A stretch of 64,000 nt of DNA, from assembly GCF_021726515.1 (NCBI RefSeq), contig NZ_JAKKCJ010000005.1, positions 1 through 64,000 of the forward strand, in the 5' to 3' direction. Positions 1 to 10,500 of the stretch are shown one piece after another. The position numbers and the translations under genes are program-made. How positions within the stretch are numbered: the first letter of the stretch is position 1; the number at the start of each line of letters is the position of its first letter. The notes under the pieces are model-generated. The model was not told where the DNA came from, did no database searches, and saw only the letters and a list, made by a program, of their open reading frames with translations. Origin of the DNA: Vibrio sp. CK2-1 (GTDB lineage Bacteria > Pseudomonadota > Gammaproteobacteria > Enterobacterales > Vibrionaceae).

Positions 1-6
1 AGAATT

Positions 7-125
7 TGCTTGGCGACCATAGCGCTTTGGACCCACCTGATTCCATGCCGAACTCAGAAGTGAAACGAAGTAGCGCCGATGGTAGTGTGGGGTTTCCCCA
101 TGTGAGAGTAGGACATCGCCAGGCT
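7..125 (+). rRNA. rrf: 5S ribosomal RNA
   Basis: This is the 5S rRNA of the large ribosomal subunit. The 5' and 3' ends (TGCTTGGCGACC and GCCAGGC) pair to form helix I. The internal stretch CCATGCCGAACTCAGAAGTGAAAC is conserved across gammaproteobacterial 5S RNAs (shown here only as a landmark from about 44 to 66). The gene is complete and is the last rRNA gene of an rrn operon whose 16S and 23S lie left of the window. It is followed 28 bases later by tRNA-Asp. The ends are accurate to a few bases. Confidence 0.95.
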
Positions 126-153
126 TTGAATTGAAATACTGAATAGACACTGC

Positions 154-230
154 GGAGTGGTAGTTCAGTTGGTTAGAATACCGGCCTGTCACGCCGGGGG
201 TCGCGGGTTCGAGTCCCGTCCACTCCGCCA
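154..230 (+). tRNA. tRNA-Asp (anticodon GTC)
   Basis: A 77-base cloverleaf including an encoded CCA end. The acceptor stem pairs GGAGTGG with CCACTCC, the anticodon stem pairs CCGGC with GCCGG around the loop CTGTCAC (anticodon GTC at 188-190), and the T arm contains GGGTTCGAGTCCC. It lies directly after 5S rRNA and so is probably co-transcribed with the rRNA operon, a common position for tRNA-Asp in this group. Confidence 0.97.
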
Positions 231-241
231 CTTATTTTAAG

Positions 242-272
242 AAACCTGATTCGAAAGAGTCAGGTTTTTTTT
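242..272 (+). terminator. Rho-independent terminator of the rrn operon
   Basis: The stem AAACCTGA/TCAGGTTT closes a loop of ten bases and is followed by an uninterrupted T tract. It sits 11 bases after tRNA-Asp and most likely ends the rRNA operon transcript. Confidence 0.85.
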
Positions 273-310
273 CGTCTGTTGAAAATGGAATCTATAAGAA
301 TCGGTATTGA

Positions 311-405
311 GAAGTGGTTATTCAGTTGGTTAAAGCAAACTAGCTGTCAGTTTGAGCATACCAAGTAAGGTATTAGGGGATGTTTACAGTTCTTCTACTC
401 CGTCA
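311..405 (+). pseudogene. Decayed tRNA-Asp-like copy
   Basis: The segment opens with GAAGTGG, then TTCAGTTGGTTA identical to the D arm of the intact tRNA-Asp, then an anticodon-like hairpin AAACT/AGTTT around a loop containing GCTGTC. It ends in CTACTCCGTCA, which resembles the intact 3' end CCACTCCGCCA. The middle is about 18 bases longer than a normal tRNA and no good T arm can be drawn. After it, around 435-452, CTTGATTCGAAAGAGTT matches the loop side of the intact terminator. I read this as a degenerate tandem duplicate of tRNA plus terminator, not a working tRNA. Confidence 0.55.
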
Positions 406-720
406 TGAGCATTCTCTCATTCTAAAATACATAGACTTGATTCGAAAGAGTTAGCGATTACTGAGCGAATAAAGAGTGATTATTCTATGCTGTAACTACA
501 AATTTTAGCATTCATTGCTTAGATGCCGTATTAGGTATTGCTTTTTACTACGTAACTCTACCCTTTGGCTATGACAACTTAGCTTATTAAGTATAGAAGC
601 ACTTTTACTCTTTCTAAATAAGGGGAGATATATGTGCTGCTTATTGGTATTAGAGTGCAGGTTTTTAGTAGCAAGATCGATTGGAATTACAGAGAGCGGG
701 ATAAGTGAATATTTAGCTCT
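406..720. other. Intergenic region, no gene seen
   Basis: This AT-rich stretch between the rRNA operon and dolP holds only the apparent remnant of a second tRNA-Asp terminator near 435-452. I see no open reading frame with a ribosome binding site and no clear RNA structure before the dolP terminator. Confidence 0.5.
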
Positions 721-749
721 AAAAAAGCAGAGTAATCATACTCTGCTTT
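721..749 (-). terminator. Terminator after dolP
   Basis: A perfect ten-base stem (AAAGCAGAGT/ACTCTGCTTT) with a six-base loop. Read on the minus strand it is followed by six T residues, so it should end the lpoA-yraN-diaA-dolP transcript. Confidence 0.8.
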
Positions 750-786
750 CGTTATATGCGAATTAAACCTGTTTGAAGGAGCTAAT

Positions 787-1521
787 TTACGGCGTGGTTA
801 ATACATCCGTTTCATCAATAGGCGTATCTACACCTTCAATTATTGGTGTAGCTGTGCCATTACTATCGTTTATCGGATCTAATTCTGTTGAAGTGCTCTT
901 ATCTTCTTCTAGCGTACTACTCGCCTGATTGGGCTCATTGCTATTTGAAGTCGGAGTTGGCTTGGATTCGATAGACGGCGAGCTTACGTAATTGAATGCT
1001 TTGATTACTTTGGAGACATCTTCTATTTTACTAGCAACATCCGCCGCAATTTGAGCGCCTTCTTTCGATATGTTACCAATTAAAAATACTTCTTTATTTT
1101 CAGTGGTGACTTTAATGCTGTATTTATCTAGACGATCATCCGATAGAAGCGCGCTTTTTACTTTAGTGGTTAGCCAAATATCATGGCTGATTTGTTGGAA
1201 TGATAGAGGTTTTGCGATGCGAATTTGGTTATAGACTTTATCTACGTTTGGTAAGTTTTTTACGTAGCCTTCGATGTACTGTCTATTATCTTCATCAACG
1301 GATTGCCCTAAAAGTAAGATGTGTCCAGCGCTCGTGATTTCGGAAGTGACGCGAACCTTTCCTCTATATTGAGGGGCTTGATTTAATGCATTGATGTTTG
1401 ATTGTATGTTTTTTTCTTGCCATTGCTGTTGCTGAGCGGGATCAGAAGAGTTGCCTGTTGAGGCACAACCAGCAATTAAAAATAAGCTAGATAGGCATAA
1501 AATAACAACGTTTTTTTTCAT
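787..1521 (-). CDS. dolP: DolP (YraP) outer-membrane BON-domain lipoprotein
   Basis: A lipoprotein of 244 aa. It begins with a type II signal peptide ending in the lipobox LIAGC, so Cys19 should be lipidated. Two BON domains follow, at about residues 50-103 and 112-180. Family members bind anionic phospholipid in the inner leaflet of the outer membrane and support envelope integrity and division-site amidase regulation. It is the last gene of lpoA-yraN-diaA-dolP, five bases after diaA, the order known from E. coli. The E. coli protein is about 191 aa. The extra length is a Ser/Thr/Pro/Asp-rich tail from residue 181 to the end, with no recognisable fold. Family assignment is firm; the tail's role is unknown. 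Confidence 0.9.
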   Translation of the reverse strand: MKKNVVILCLSSLFLIAGCASTGNSSDPAQQQQWQEKNIQSNINALNQAPQYRGKVRVTSEITSAGHILLLGQSVDEDNRQYIEGYVKNLPNVDKVYNQIRIAKPLSFQQISHDIWLTTKVKSALLSDDRLDKYSIKVTTENKEVFLIGNISKEGAQIAADVASKIEDVSKVIKAFNYVSSPSIESKPTPTSNSNEPNQASSTLEEDKSTSTELDPINDSNGTATPIIEGVDTPIDETDVLTTP

Positions 1522-1526
1522 ATTAC

Positions 1527-2120
<594 letters not shown>

Positions 2121-2504
2121 TTATCCTTGAGTAATTGCATTTTTTATCCAATTGATGTCCTCACCATTTTTATGAATAGCAATGACATCAAAACGAAAGG
2201 AGGTTTGCTCGATTGGCAGTGATTGTTTCTTAAGCCACACCATAGCGGTTTTTATCAGTTTTTGAGACTTTTGATAGGTTACCATTTCCGCTGCATGACC
2301 AAATGATGATGAGGCTCGATACTTAACTTCGACAAACACAAAAGTTTGTCCATCTTTCATGATTAAATCGATTTCGCCAAAGCGGCAGTTCATATTTCTA
2401 TCTAACAGTTGAAGCCCTTGGCCAACCAGATATTGACTGGCCAAGGTTTCATATTGAGAACCAATTTCTCGCTTATTTTTGATCTTCTGACTGAAAAGCT
2501 TCAT
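2121..2504 (-). CDS. yraN: YraN family (UPF0102) nuclease-like protein
   Basis: A 127-aa protein of the UPF0102 family, which has a restriction-endonuclease-like fold. The visible core is GEIDLIM, then FVFVEVKYR, giving the E-x-D...E-x-K pattern typical of the PD-(D/E)xK superfamily. The cellular role is not established. The start lies inside the 3' end of lpoA (32-base overlap), and the stop is three bases before diaA, so it is translated as part of one operon. Confidence 0.85.
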   Translation of the reverse strand: MKLFSQKIKNKREIGSQYETLASQYLVGQGLQLLDRNMNCRFGEIDLIMKDGQTFVFVEVKYRASSSFGHAAEMVTYQKSQKLIKTAMVWLKKQSLPIEQTSFRFDVIAIHKNGEDINWIKNAITQG

Positions 2505-4299
2505 GCTCAGCCCAGCTTAGATCTCTTTGTACCACACATTGATCATCGATACTTAAATTGCCCGTTTGACCCTGGTATTGATAGCTTTGGACAACCTTCA
2601 TTGTTGGAAGTTGTGCAAGTAAACTATATGAATCCATACCTAACGCATGTAGACGCTTTTCTGTGTTGCTGCTTTTTGGCCACAAGTTATCGTACTCAGT
2701 CAATTCAGTATTATCTTTATCCAATAGCATTGGAATGTCGCTAAATACAATGCCACTGACATCTTGATAGGCACGAGCTTTACCGTTATTACTGCTAGAG
2801 TTAGAGAACAGTTTAGGTGGTTTAGCATCAGGGTTAATAGCGACTTCAATAAATGGTTTTAGCAGCGTTAGCTCTGAGCGGTTTGCGATAATGTAAACGG
2901 AATCAATATCTCTACGGCTACGCGCTTCGGTTTCCATCTCCATATTGCTGATTTGTCTGATCTGGTTGATGCGAGCCTGGCTATCAGTTAGGCCGAATGC
3001 ATCTTTAACATTTTTTTGCAATTCAGCACGGTTACCAAATGGCGTTGACGCCACTGGCGTATTACTTAATTCATTCCATTTTTCTGTAAATGCCTCAGTA
3101 ATACGCTCACCAAGTTTCCCTTTAGGTGCCAGTACTAGTGGGTATTTAAAACCAGTTTCGAAAATGTGCTTAGCCGCTTGTGCCCCTTCTTGCTCTGGTG
3201 ATAGCGTTAAGTAACAAACTTGAGAACCTTGCTCTAATTCATCTGGGAAGTTTAGCGCCAACATAGGAATATTGTCGCTATTGATATCCTGTAGCTGTTC
3301 TACATTATCTTTGATCAATGGACCAACGATGAAATCAGTATTATTGGCTTTTAGTTGAGCATAAATATCTTGCAGGGTCTGTGTTGACGTATCGTAAACC
3401 GTCATTTTTAGAGCAGGATCTTTATCTGCATCATCTGTCATTGCATGAATAAAGCCATCGCGGATTAACTTCGCAGGCATTTCATATTTACCAGAAAGAG
3501 GTAGTAGTACCGCGACATTTTGCGGCGTTGAAATGTCTAGATCTAAAATGCGTTGCACATCTTCAGGCGTGTGGGTCACGATTGGATGGCTAATATTGAT
3601 ACCAAACCACTGCTGAAGTTCTGTTTTCAAACCACTTGGATTGTTTAGCTGTGTCTTCATTTGAGTGGCCACATATAACCAACCTTGTAGCTCAGTTTCA
3701 CTTGGTTGAGCTTCGAGTTGAACAATTTCATCTTTAGAATATTGCTCTAAGTTCTCCCAAATTCGCTTATCGGTTGATTCTTGCTTATTGACAGGTTGAA
3801 ACTCTTTGTAAGCAATCCATTCTCGGTCGGCATTGAAGAAATCGCGAATATCTTCAAACAATTTAGCGCGTTGTTGATGATAATTACGCCATTGCACGTC
3901 CGCTAATTGCCACTGCTGTTGGAAGTTTAACCCTTTCAATGCTGTCTCTGAGTCAATGGTAGCAGCTGTAATTTGCGCTTTTGCTAATTGCCATTCTGCT
4001 TGTTGCATATCATTTAAAGGAAATTGAACGATGCGTTTTAGTAGGCTTTGGCCTTGGTCGTAATCTTTTTCAACCACAGAGGCTTTTAGCGCCATAATGA
4101 ACAAATCAGTCTGCTCAGTCGATGGTTGAGTGTCATTCGCCTCGTTGGTATAGGCAAGTGAGGTTTGCGCCGGTGGGGCAGTAATATCAACTTTATCTGA
4201 TTCAGACGTAAGTGATGAACACGCTGATACTAATAACATCAAGGCGATAGAAGTAAATAAGCGTGGTACACTGAAGATCTTATGATTCATAATTTGCAT
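2473..4299 (-). CDS. lpoA: LpoA, outer-membrane activator of PBP1a
   Basis: A lipoprotein of about 608 aa that spans from the outer membrane to stimulate the transpeptidase of PBP1a. The signal peptide ends with the lipobox LLVSAC. The N-terminal part (to about residue 250) is helical and TPR-like; the C-terminal part, starting near NVAVLLPLSGKYE, resembles a periplasmic substrate-binding protein. E. coli LpoA is somewhat longer. Two starts are possible: the ATG at 4299 used here and an in-frame ATG at 4290; neither has a strong Shine-Dalgarno. It is the first gene of the operon and is divergent from rsmI. Confidence 0.88.
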   Translation of the reverse strand: MQIMNHKIFSVPRLFTSIALMLLVSACSSLTSESDKVDITAPPAQTSLAYTNEANDTQPSTEQTDLFIMALKASVVEKDYDQGQSLLKRIVQFPLNDMQQAEWQLAKAQITAATIDSETALKGLNFQQQWQLADVQWRNYHQQRAKLFEDIRDFFNADREWIAYKEFQPVNKQESTDKRIWENLEQYSKDEIVQLEAQPSETELQGWLYVATQMKTQLNNPSGLKTELQQWFGINISHPIVTHTPEDVQRILDLDISTPQNVAVLLPLSGKYEMPAKLIRDGFIHAMTDDADKDPALKMTVYDTSTQTLQDIYAQLKANNTDFIVGPLIKDNVEQLQDINSDNIPMLALNFPDELEQGSQVCYLTLSPEQEGAQAAKHIFETGFKYPLVLAPKGKLGERITEAFTEKWNELSNTPVASTPFGNRAELQKNVKDAFGLTDSQARINQIRQISNMEMETEARSRRDIDSVYIIANRSELTLLKPFIEVAINPDAKPPKLFSNSSSNNGKARAYQDVSGIVFSDIPMLLDKDNTELTEYDNLWPKSSNTEKRLHALGMDSYSLLAQLPTMKVVQSYQYQGQTGNLSIDDQCVVQRDLSWAEHEAFQSEDQK

Positions 4300-4327
4300 G
4301 CGTTTTATTCTTTATGTGAAAGATGAC

Positions 4328-4356
4328 TCTATATTAATCGCTCAAGTGACGGTAAA
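4328..4356 (-). promoter_or_regulatory. Candidate sigma-70 promoter of lpoA operon
   Basis: On the minus strand TTTACC and TATAGA are separated by 17 bases, upstream of the lpoA start in the 60-base divergent gap. Each hexamer matches consensus at about four of six positions, so this is a plausible but weak call. Confidence 0.35.
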
Positions 4357-4359
4357 CAA

Positions 4360-5226
4360 ATGATAGATAACAAAACTGCTCTTTTAGAGTCCCCAGCCCT
4401 GTATATTGTTCCTACCCCAATTGGTAATTTAGGGGATATCACTCAACGATCATTAGATATTTTAAATCAAGTTGACCTGATTGCTGCTGAAGATACAAGG
4501 CATAGTGGTCGTTTACTCTCTCATTTTGGCATATCAACTAAAACTTATGCATTACATGATCATAATGAGCAACAAAAAGCACAAGTATTAGTTGAAAAAG
4601 TGTTAGCGGGAGAGTCGATCGCATTAGTTTCTGATGCGGGTACACCTCTAATCAGTGATCCAGGGTATCATCTTGTGACTAAATGTCGTCAAGCGGGTGT
4701 TAAAGTTGTGCCATTACCAGGTGCTTGCGCCGTGATCACCGCATTAAGTGCTTCAGGATTACCGTCGGATCGCTTTAGTTTTGAAGGTTTCTTACCGGCT
4801 AAAAGTAAAGGTCGTAAAGATAAGCTATTAGAAATCAGCAAGGCCGAGCGCACTTGTATCTTTTATGAATCACCTCATCGAATTACAGACAGTTTAGACG
4901 ATATGCTGGCAGTATTAGGGCCTGAGCGTGAAGTTGTGCTTGCTCGTGAACTAACCAAAACATTTGAAACGATTCATGGCGCGCCGCTAGGTGAGTTGAT
5001 CGATTGGATCAATGAAGATGACAACCGTAAGCGCGGAGAAATGGTCATTCTTATTCATGGTCATCGAGAAGATAAATCTGCTGATGCGCTTCCTGATGAT
5101 GCTTTAAGAACGTTAAAAATTTTGACTCAAGAATTACCACTGAAAAAAGCAGCCGCTCTGGTGGCGGAAATTCACAATTTGAAAAAGAATGCCCTATATA
5201 AATGGGGACTGGATAACCTAGATTAA
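4360..5226 (+). CDS. rsmI: RsmI, 16S rRNA (cytidine-1402-2'-O)-methyltransferase
   Basis: A 288-aa SAM-dependent methyltransferase of the tetrapyrrole-methylase fold that 2'-O-methylates C1402 in the ribosomal P site. Visible signatures are the N-terminal [15 protein letters not shown], then AEDTRHSG, then [14 protein letters not shown] and PLPGACA, which line the SAM pocket. Length is normal for the family. It is divergent from lpoA and is followed by the rnpB promoter. In the cell it complements RsmH, encoded just downstream, which adds the N4-methyl group to the same nucleotide. Confidence 0.95.
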   Translation: MIDNKTALLESPALYIVPTPIGNLGDITQRSLDILNQVDLIAAEDTRHSGRLLSHFGISTKTYALHDHNEQQKAQVLVEKVLAGESIALVSDAGTPLISDPGYHLVTKCRQAGVKVVPLPGACAVITALSASGLPSDRFSFEGFLPAKSKGRKDKLLEISKAERTCIFYESPHRITDSLDDMLAVLGPEREVVLARELTKTFETIHGAPLGELIDWINEDDNRKRGEMVILIHGHREDKSADALPDDALRTLKILTQELPLKKAAALVAEIHNLKKNALYKWGLDNLD

Positions 5227-5250
5227 TATATTTCTATATGTGCCGATTCG

Positions 5251-5279
5251 CTTGTCTTCTAAGGTGATGTGCGTATAAT
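5251..5279 (+). promoter_or_regulatory. Promoter of rnpB
   Basis: CTTGTC and a perfect TATAAT are separated by 17 bases. The -10 ends seven bases before the expected RNA 5' end at 5287. Confidence 0.75.
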
Positions 5280-5286
5280 CCGCGTC

Positions 5287-5720
<434 letters not shown>

Positions 5721-5728
5721 ATTTAAAT

Positions 5729-5762
5729 GAACCCATCGCAGTTTTCTGTGGTGGGTTTTTTT
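5729..5762 (+). terminator. Terminator of rnpB
   Basis: AACCCATCGCA pairs with TGTGGTGGGTT (two G-U pairs) around a short loop and is followed by seven T residues, directly after the mature RNase P RNA 3' end. Confidence 0.85.
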
Positions 5763-5790
5763 ATGAATTTCTTCATTCGTTGTCGCCCTT

Positions 5791-5821
5791 TTGACCTGCT
5801 ATTAACGATTCTAGTTAGAAT
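5791..5821 (+). promoter_or_regulatory. Candidate promoter of the dcw cluster
   Basis: TTGACC followed after 19 bases by TAGAAT (or after 18 by TTAGAA). It lies between the rnpB terminator and rsmH, where a promoter for the cluster is needed. The spacing is long, so the call is tentative. Confidence 0.35.
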
Positions 5822-5927
5822 TAGCATAAACTAAGCCAAATAAGCGCAAATATCCGCTGATTTCTTGCGTTGCGCGCCTGACATGAATATCCTAAGCCAT
5901 TCATCTTAAATTGAGCTATTGAACCCT

Positions 5928-6878
5928 ATGACCGACACCTTCCAACACGTTTCTGTACTCCTTAATGAATCTATTGAAGGATTGAATATAAAGCCAAATG
6001 GTATTTATATTGACGGCACATTTGGTCGAGGAGGTCATAGCCGTACGATCTTATCTCAGCTCGGCCCAGAAGGGCGCTTATATAGTATCGATCGAGATCC
6101 TCAAGCGATTGAAGAAGCGAAAAAAATAGATGATCCCCGTTTTACCATTATTCATGGCCCTTTTTCTGGTATCCAATCTTATGCTGAGCAATATCAATTA
6201 GTTGGTAAGGTTGATGGCGTATTATTTGATCTTGGTGTGTCATCGCCACAACTTGATGATGCTGATCGCGGCTTTAGCTTTATGAAAGATGGCCCGTTAG
6301 ATATGCGAATGGATCCGACAACCGGTCAATCGGCTGCAGAGTGGCTAGCGGAAGCGGAGCTTGATGATATTACCTGGGTACTACGAGAGTTTGGTGAAGA
6401 AAAACACGCCCGTCGTATTGCTCGTGGTTTAGTGGAATATCGTGAAAACCCTGAAAATGAGCCTCTGATAAGAACCAGCCAATTGGCTAAGCTTATCTCA
6501 GATGTTGCGCCAAAGAATTTTAAAGAAAAGAAGCACCCTGCAACGCGTAGTTTCCAAGCGATTCGAATTTACATTAACAGTGAATTGGAAGAAATCGATT
6601 TTGCTTTAAAAGGGGCGATGAATATTTTAGCGCCAGAAGGTCGTCTTTCTGTGATTAGTTTTCACTCTTTAGAAGACCGCATGGTAAAGCGATTTATGCG
6701 CCGTGAGAGCCAAGGCCCTCAAGTACCTCATGGTATTCCTATGACGGAAGATCAAATTAAAGCCTTAGGTTCTGCCAATATGAAAACGGTAGGTAAAGCG
6801 ATTAAACCGTCGAAATCAGAAGTTGAAGTGAATACACGTTCACGCAGCTCGGTATTACGTATTGCTGAAAAACTATGA
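5928..6878 (+). CDS. rsmH: RsmH (MraW), 16S rRNA (cytosine-1402-N4)-methyltransferase
   Basis: A 316-aa methyltransferase that N4-methylates C1402 of 16S rRNA using SAM. The motif [10 protein letters not shown] near residue 33 forms the SAM loop, and [10 protein letters not shown] and SFHSLEDR are family signatures. The ATG at 5928 was chosen over an upstream in-frame TTG at 5919 because [12 protein letters not shown] matches the usual family N-terminus. It is the first gene of the dcw cluster here; mraZ, which precedes it in E. coli, is not present. ftsL follows after 13 bases. Confidence 0.94.
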   Translation: MTDTFQHVSVLLNESIEGLNIKPNGIYIDGTFGRGGHSRTILSQLGPEGRLYSIDRDPQAIEEAKKIDDPRFTIIHGPFSGIQSYAEQYQLVGKVDGVLFDLGVSSPQLDDADRGFSFMKDGPLDMRMDPTTGQSAAEWLAEAELDDITWVLREFGEEKHARRIARGLVEYRENPENEPLIRTSQLAKLISDVAPKNFKEKKHPATRSFQAIRIYINSELEEIDFALKGAMNILAPEGRLSVISFHSLEDRMVKRFMRRESQGPQVPHGIPMTEDQIKALGSANMKTVGKAIKPSKSEVEVNTRSRSSVLRIAEKL

Positions 6879-6891
6879 TCATTAAAATACT

Positions 6892-7212
6892 ATGACAGAT
6901 AAACAACCACCCACTCTAATACGTAGTATCTGGACCGATCTTATTTCGGTAGGTCGAGTTCCGTTGGTATTACTGCTGCTTATTTTCGTAAGTTCTATAG
7001 CGGTAGTGTTAACCACTTATAATACTCGTCATCAAATTACTCTACGTGATGAATTATTAGAAAGTCGCGAGCAGCTTGATAGTGAGTGGCGTAACTTGAT
7101 ATTAGAAGAAAACGCTCTTGCTGAGCATACTCGAGTTCAGAAGGTCGCAATCAAAGATCTTGATATGAAACGTCCTGATTCGGATAAAGAAGTGGTTGTG
7201 AATCTTAAATGA
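6892..7212 (+). CDS. ftsL: FtsL, divisome bitopic membrane protein
   Basis: A 106-aa protein with a short cytoplasmic N-terminus, one membrane segment at about residues 23-43, and a periplasmic heptad-like region consistent with a coiled coil. FtsL forms a complex with FtsQ and FtsB and relays activation to FtsW-FtsI. Identity rests on size, topology and position between rsmH and ftsI. The stop overlaps the ftsI start by four bases (ATGA). Confidence 0.92.
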   Translation: MTDKQPPTLIRSIWTDLISVGRVPLVLLLLIFVSSIAVVLTTYNTRHQITLRDELLESREQLDSEWRNLILEENALAEHTRVQKVAIKDLDMKRPDSDKEVVVNLK

Positions 7213-8966
7213 AAAAGCCGACAAATAAAAAAACGGTAAAGAACAAGAAAACCGTTAATAAAAAGAAATCATCCCAATCCTCCGATATTTTGATCCCTTG
7301 GCGATATAACCTAGTCATAGGCTTTATCGTATTGGCTTTATTTGTGCTGGTAGCGCGAACGGCGTATATCCAAGTGATCGAACCTGACCAACTTATTCAA
7401 CAAGCCGATATGCGTTCAGTGCGCGTAAAAGCAATAGCAACCGCTCGCGGCATTATCTCTGACCGAAATGGTGAACAGCTAGCGGTGAGTGTTCCTGTGC
7501 AAGCCGTTTGGGCAGATCCTGCCACCATCATTAAAGAAAATGGTCTTGATGAGCTTGATCGTTGGTATGCACTCGCTAACGTACTTGGGCTCGATCAACA
7601 AGGCTTAGTGGATAAAATTCGCCAGAATAAACGTAAGCGCTTTATCTACTTACAACGCCAAGTTAGCCCTGCAATGTCTAAATATGTTCGAGAGTTGAAA
7701 TTGCCAGGTATTGGCCTGAAAGATGAATCTCGTCGCTTTTACCCAGCCGGGGAAGTCAGCGCCCATGTTGTTGGTGTGACAGGGATTGACGGACATGGCC
7801 TTGAAGGCATGGAACGAAGTTTTGATGATTGGTTAACGGGAGAAGCCGGTAAGCGAACCATTCGAAAAGACCGTTTTGGACGTGTTGTTGAAAATATTTC
7901 ATTAAAAACACAAGAGCCGGGTAAACCTTTACAACTGACTATTGATCAACGTTTACAGGCAATTGCCTATCGTGCCATTAAGCAAGCGGTAGCCGATTTC
8001 CGAGCCACTTCAGGAACTGCCGTTCTGGTTGATGTGAAAACCGGTAATGTATTGGCGATGGTTAATGCACCTTCCTATAACCCGAATAACCGCGAACAAT
8101 TGCAAAGTTTCCGCATGCGTAACCGTGCGCTTACCGATTCTATTGAACCTGGTTCAACCATGAAGCCATTCGTGATCTTGGCGGGTTTAGATAAAGGCAT
8201 TATTGACGATAAAACGGTTATCGATACCGGCAATGGCATCATGCGCGTTGGTGGTAGTCGAGTTCGAGATTCTGAGCGCGCTGGTAAAGCCGATTTAACG
8301 ACTATCCTAAAGAAATCAAGTAACGTAGGTGTAGCAACCATTGCTTTGAAAATGGATGTACGTGAAATTCTTGGCATGTACAGCGGAGTAGGCTTTGGTA
8401 ATGTTTCCGGCCTACGCTTACCGGGTGAAGTCACCGGTATATTCCCAGATCGCCGTCGTTGGTCCCCATTTGAACAAGCGACCTTAGCCTTTGGTTACGG
8501 TATTTCAGTCACACCACTACAGCTTGCGCATGCTTACGCTACTCTAGGTAATATGGGGGTGAATAAGCCGCTGCATATCTTAAAAGGAAGTACATCTGGT
8601 CGTACTTTTAGAGCTGCCGATGCCGATGCGGCTCGTAAAGTGGTCGATATGCTTGAGCAAGTTACTCATAAAGGTGGTACCGCGCGTTCGGCTAAAGTAC
8701 CGGGTTATCGTGTCGGTGCGAAAACAGGTACATCACGTAAGGCAAAAGCGGGTGGATACAGTGATCAATACGTTGCATTAACGGCTGGTCTTGCGCCAAT
8801 TAGTGATCCTCGCTTTGCATTAGTTGTAGTCGTCAATGAGCCACAAGGTGATCAGTTCTATGGTGGTTCGGTTGCAGGCCCTGTTTTTGCCGAAATTATG
8901 AAAGGGGCTCTGCAAATTATGAACGTCACGCCAGATGCGACACCTGAATCTGAGGCTGGAGAATAA
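7209..8966 (+). CDS. ftsI: FtsI (PBP3), septal peptidoglycan transpeptidase
   Basis: A 585-aa class B penicillin-binding protein that cross-links septal peptidoglycan in complex with FtsW. A very basic N-terminus (about residues 2-20) precedes one membrane segment near residues 34-52, a pedestal domain, and the transpeptidase domain. The three active-site motifs are present: STMK with nucleophile Ser316, SSN at 370-372, and KTGT at 505-508. Length matches E. coli PBP3 (588). It overlaps ftsL by four bases and stops just before murE. Confidence 0.97.
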   Translation: MKKPTNKKTVKNKKTVNKKKSSQSSDILIPWRYNLVIGFIVLALFVLVARTAYIQVIEPDQLIQQADMRSVRVKAIATARGIISDRNGEQLAVSVPVQAVWADPATIIKENGLDELDRWYALANVLGLDQQGLVDKIRQNKRKRFIYLQRQVSPAMSKYVRELKLPGIGLKDESRRFYPAGEVSAHVVGVTGIDGHGLEGMERSFDDWLTGEAGKRTIRKDRFGRVVENISLKTQEPGKPLQLTIDQRLQAIAYRAIKQAVADFRATSGTAVLVDVKTGNVLAMVNAPSYNPNNREQLQSFRMRNRALTDSIEPGSTMKPFVILAGLDKGIIDDKTVIDTGNGIMRVGGSRVRDSERAGKADLTTILKKSSNVGVATIALKMDVREILGMYSGVGFGNVSGLRLPGEVTGIFPDRRRWSPFEQATLAFGYGISVTPLQLAHAYATLGNMGVNKPLHILKGSTSGRTFRAADADAARKVVDMLEQVTHKGGTARSAKVPGYRVGAKTGTSRKAKAGGYSDQYVALTAGLAPISDPRFALVVVVNEPQGDQFYGGSVAGPVFAEIMKGALQIMNVTPDATPESEAGE

Positions 8967-8970
8967 AGAT

Positions 8971-10500
8971 ATGGCTCGATTACTTTCCGATTTGTTAAAA
9001 CCTTGGATTGAATTAGATTCTGAATTCGCCATTAGTGTCGCGAATTTACAGCTTGATAGTCGTAAAGTGTCTGTTGGCGATGTATTTGTTGCCATTCAAG
9101 GGCATGCGATTGATGGACGTGTCTTTATTGATAAAGCGATTTCTTCTGGTGCGGTTGCGGTTATTGCAGATGCTAGCAAGGAAAATCCTCACCAAGATGT
9201 TGAATGGCGTGCTGGCGTGCCGGTTATTTACTTATCAGAAATTGGATCGCAGCTTTCACACCTTGCGAGGAGTTTATATCAGTTTGCTCCGATGCAATTA
9301 ATCGGCATTACTGGCACCAACGGGAAAACCACCATTTCACAGTTGATTGCCCAGTGGATAGACTTGGTCGGTAAAAAAGCCGCCGTGATGGGAACAACAG
9401 GCAATGGATTTTTGAATGATCTAAAACCTGCGGTCAACACCACGGGCAATGCAATTGAAATTCAGCAGACATTAAGCCAATTGCAACAACAAGGTGCTCA
9501 CTATACGGCATTAGAAGTTTCCTCCCATGGTCTTGTGCAAGGGCGTGTTAAAGCCTTGCCTTTCGCTGCTGCTGCATTTACCAACTTAAGCCGTGATCAT
9601 CTTGATTATCACGGCAGCATGGAAGAATACGCGGAAGCCAAATTCAGTTTGTTTTCTCAACATGACTGCCAACATAAAATTATTAATGCAGATGATGAGG
9701 TTGGTCAGCAATGGCTTGAGCGTTTACCTGATGCCATTGCCGTTTCTTTAGCTAAGCCGCAACTTTCTTCGACAAACTTATCTTTGACAAATCTCGCTTC
9801 GACACACCCTGCTTCAACACATGATTGTTTGTGGGCCAATGAAGTTCACTACTCAGATGCCGGCATCAGCTTATCGATTGATGGACATTGGGGAACCGCC
9901 GATCTGCAAGCCCCGTTAATTGGTGCTTTCAATGCCAGTAATTTGCTGGTGGCGTTAGCAACTTTGCTGAGTCTAGGTTTTGAATTAGATAAGTTAGTTC
10001 AAGTTGCTCCTCAATTGACGCCGGTAATCGGTCGTATGGAGCTTTTCCAAGCATCTAAGCCGCAAGCTAAAGTTGTCGTAGACTACGCACACACACCAGA
10101 TGCGTTAGAAAAAGCATTGATGGCTCTACGTGTTCATTGCCAAGGAAAGCTTTGGTCAATCTTTGGTTGTGGTGGAGATCGTGATTCCGGTAAGCGCCCA
10201 ATGATGACGGAAATATCTGAGCGCCTTGCCGATGAGTCGATCATTACCGATGATAATCCACGCTCAGAAGATCCGGATCAAATCGTCGCCGATATGTTGC
10301 AAGGGGCGGTAAACCCAGAACAGATTCATGTGATCCACTCTCGTTACCAAGCGTGTCAATATGCTCTGCAACAGGCTGGTGAAAACGATATTATTTTATT
10401 AGCGGGCAAAGGGCATGAAGACTATCAAATCATTAATGGTCAAACCGTACATTATTCTGACCGCGAAACCGTACAAGTTTTATTAGGATTACCCTTATGA
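8971..10500 (+). CDS. murE: MurE, UDP-MurNAc-tripeptide (meso-DAP) ligase
   Basis: A 509-aa ATP-dependent ligase that adds meso-diaminopimelate to UDP-MurNAc-L-Ala-D-Glu in the cytoplasm. The ATP loop TGTNGKTT lies at residues 114-121 and the DAP-specificity motif DNPR at 428-431. The ATG at 8971 is chosen because GGAG lies nine bases upstream and the protein then has a normal N-terminus; an in-frame ATG at 8935 lies inside ftsI. Residues 266-285 are four degenerate five-residue repeats ([20 protein letters not shown]) encoded by a 15-base periodic DNA segment. They account for nearly all of the extra length over E. coli MurE (495). Confidence 0.96.
   Translation: MARLLSDLLKPWIELDSEFAISVANLQLDSRKVSVGDVFVAIQGHAIDGRVFIDKAISSGAVAVIADASKENPHQDVEWRAGVPVIYLSEIGSQLSHLARSLYQFAPMQLIGITGTNGKTTISQLIAQWIDLVGKKAAVMGTTGNGFLNDLKPAVNTTGNAIEIQQTLSQLQQQGAHYTALEVSSHGLVQGRVKALPFAAAAFTNLSRDHLDYHGSMEEYAEAKFSLFSQHDCQHKIINADDEVGQQWLERLPDAIAVSLAKPQLSSTNLSLTNLASTHPASTHDCLWANEVHYSDAGISLSIDGHWGTADLQAPLIGAFNASNLLVALATLLSLGFELDKLVQVAPQLTPVIGRMELFQASKPQAKVVVDYAHTPDALEKALMALRVHCQGKLWSIFGCGGDRDSGKRPMMTEISERLADESIITDDNPRSEDPDQIVADMLQGAVNPEQIHVIHSRYQACQYALQQAGENDIILLAGKGHEDYQIINGQTVHYSDRETVQVLLGLPL
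9766..9825 (+). repeat. Four degenerate 15-bp repeats inside murE
   Basis: Units are TCTTCGACAAACTTA, TCTTTGACAAATCTC, GCTTCGACACACCCT and GCTTCAACACATGAT. They share the core CTTCGACA and keep the reading frame, adding about twenty Ser/Thr/Asn/His-rich residues in the central domain. Confidence 0.75.
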
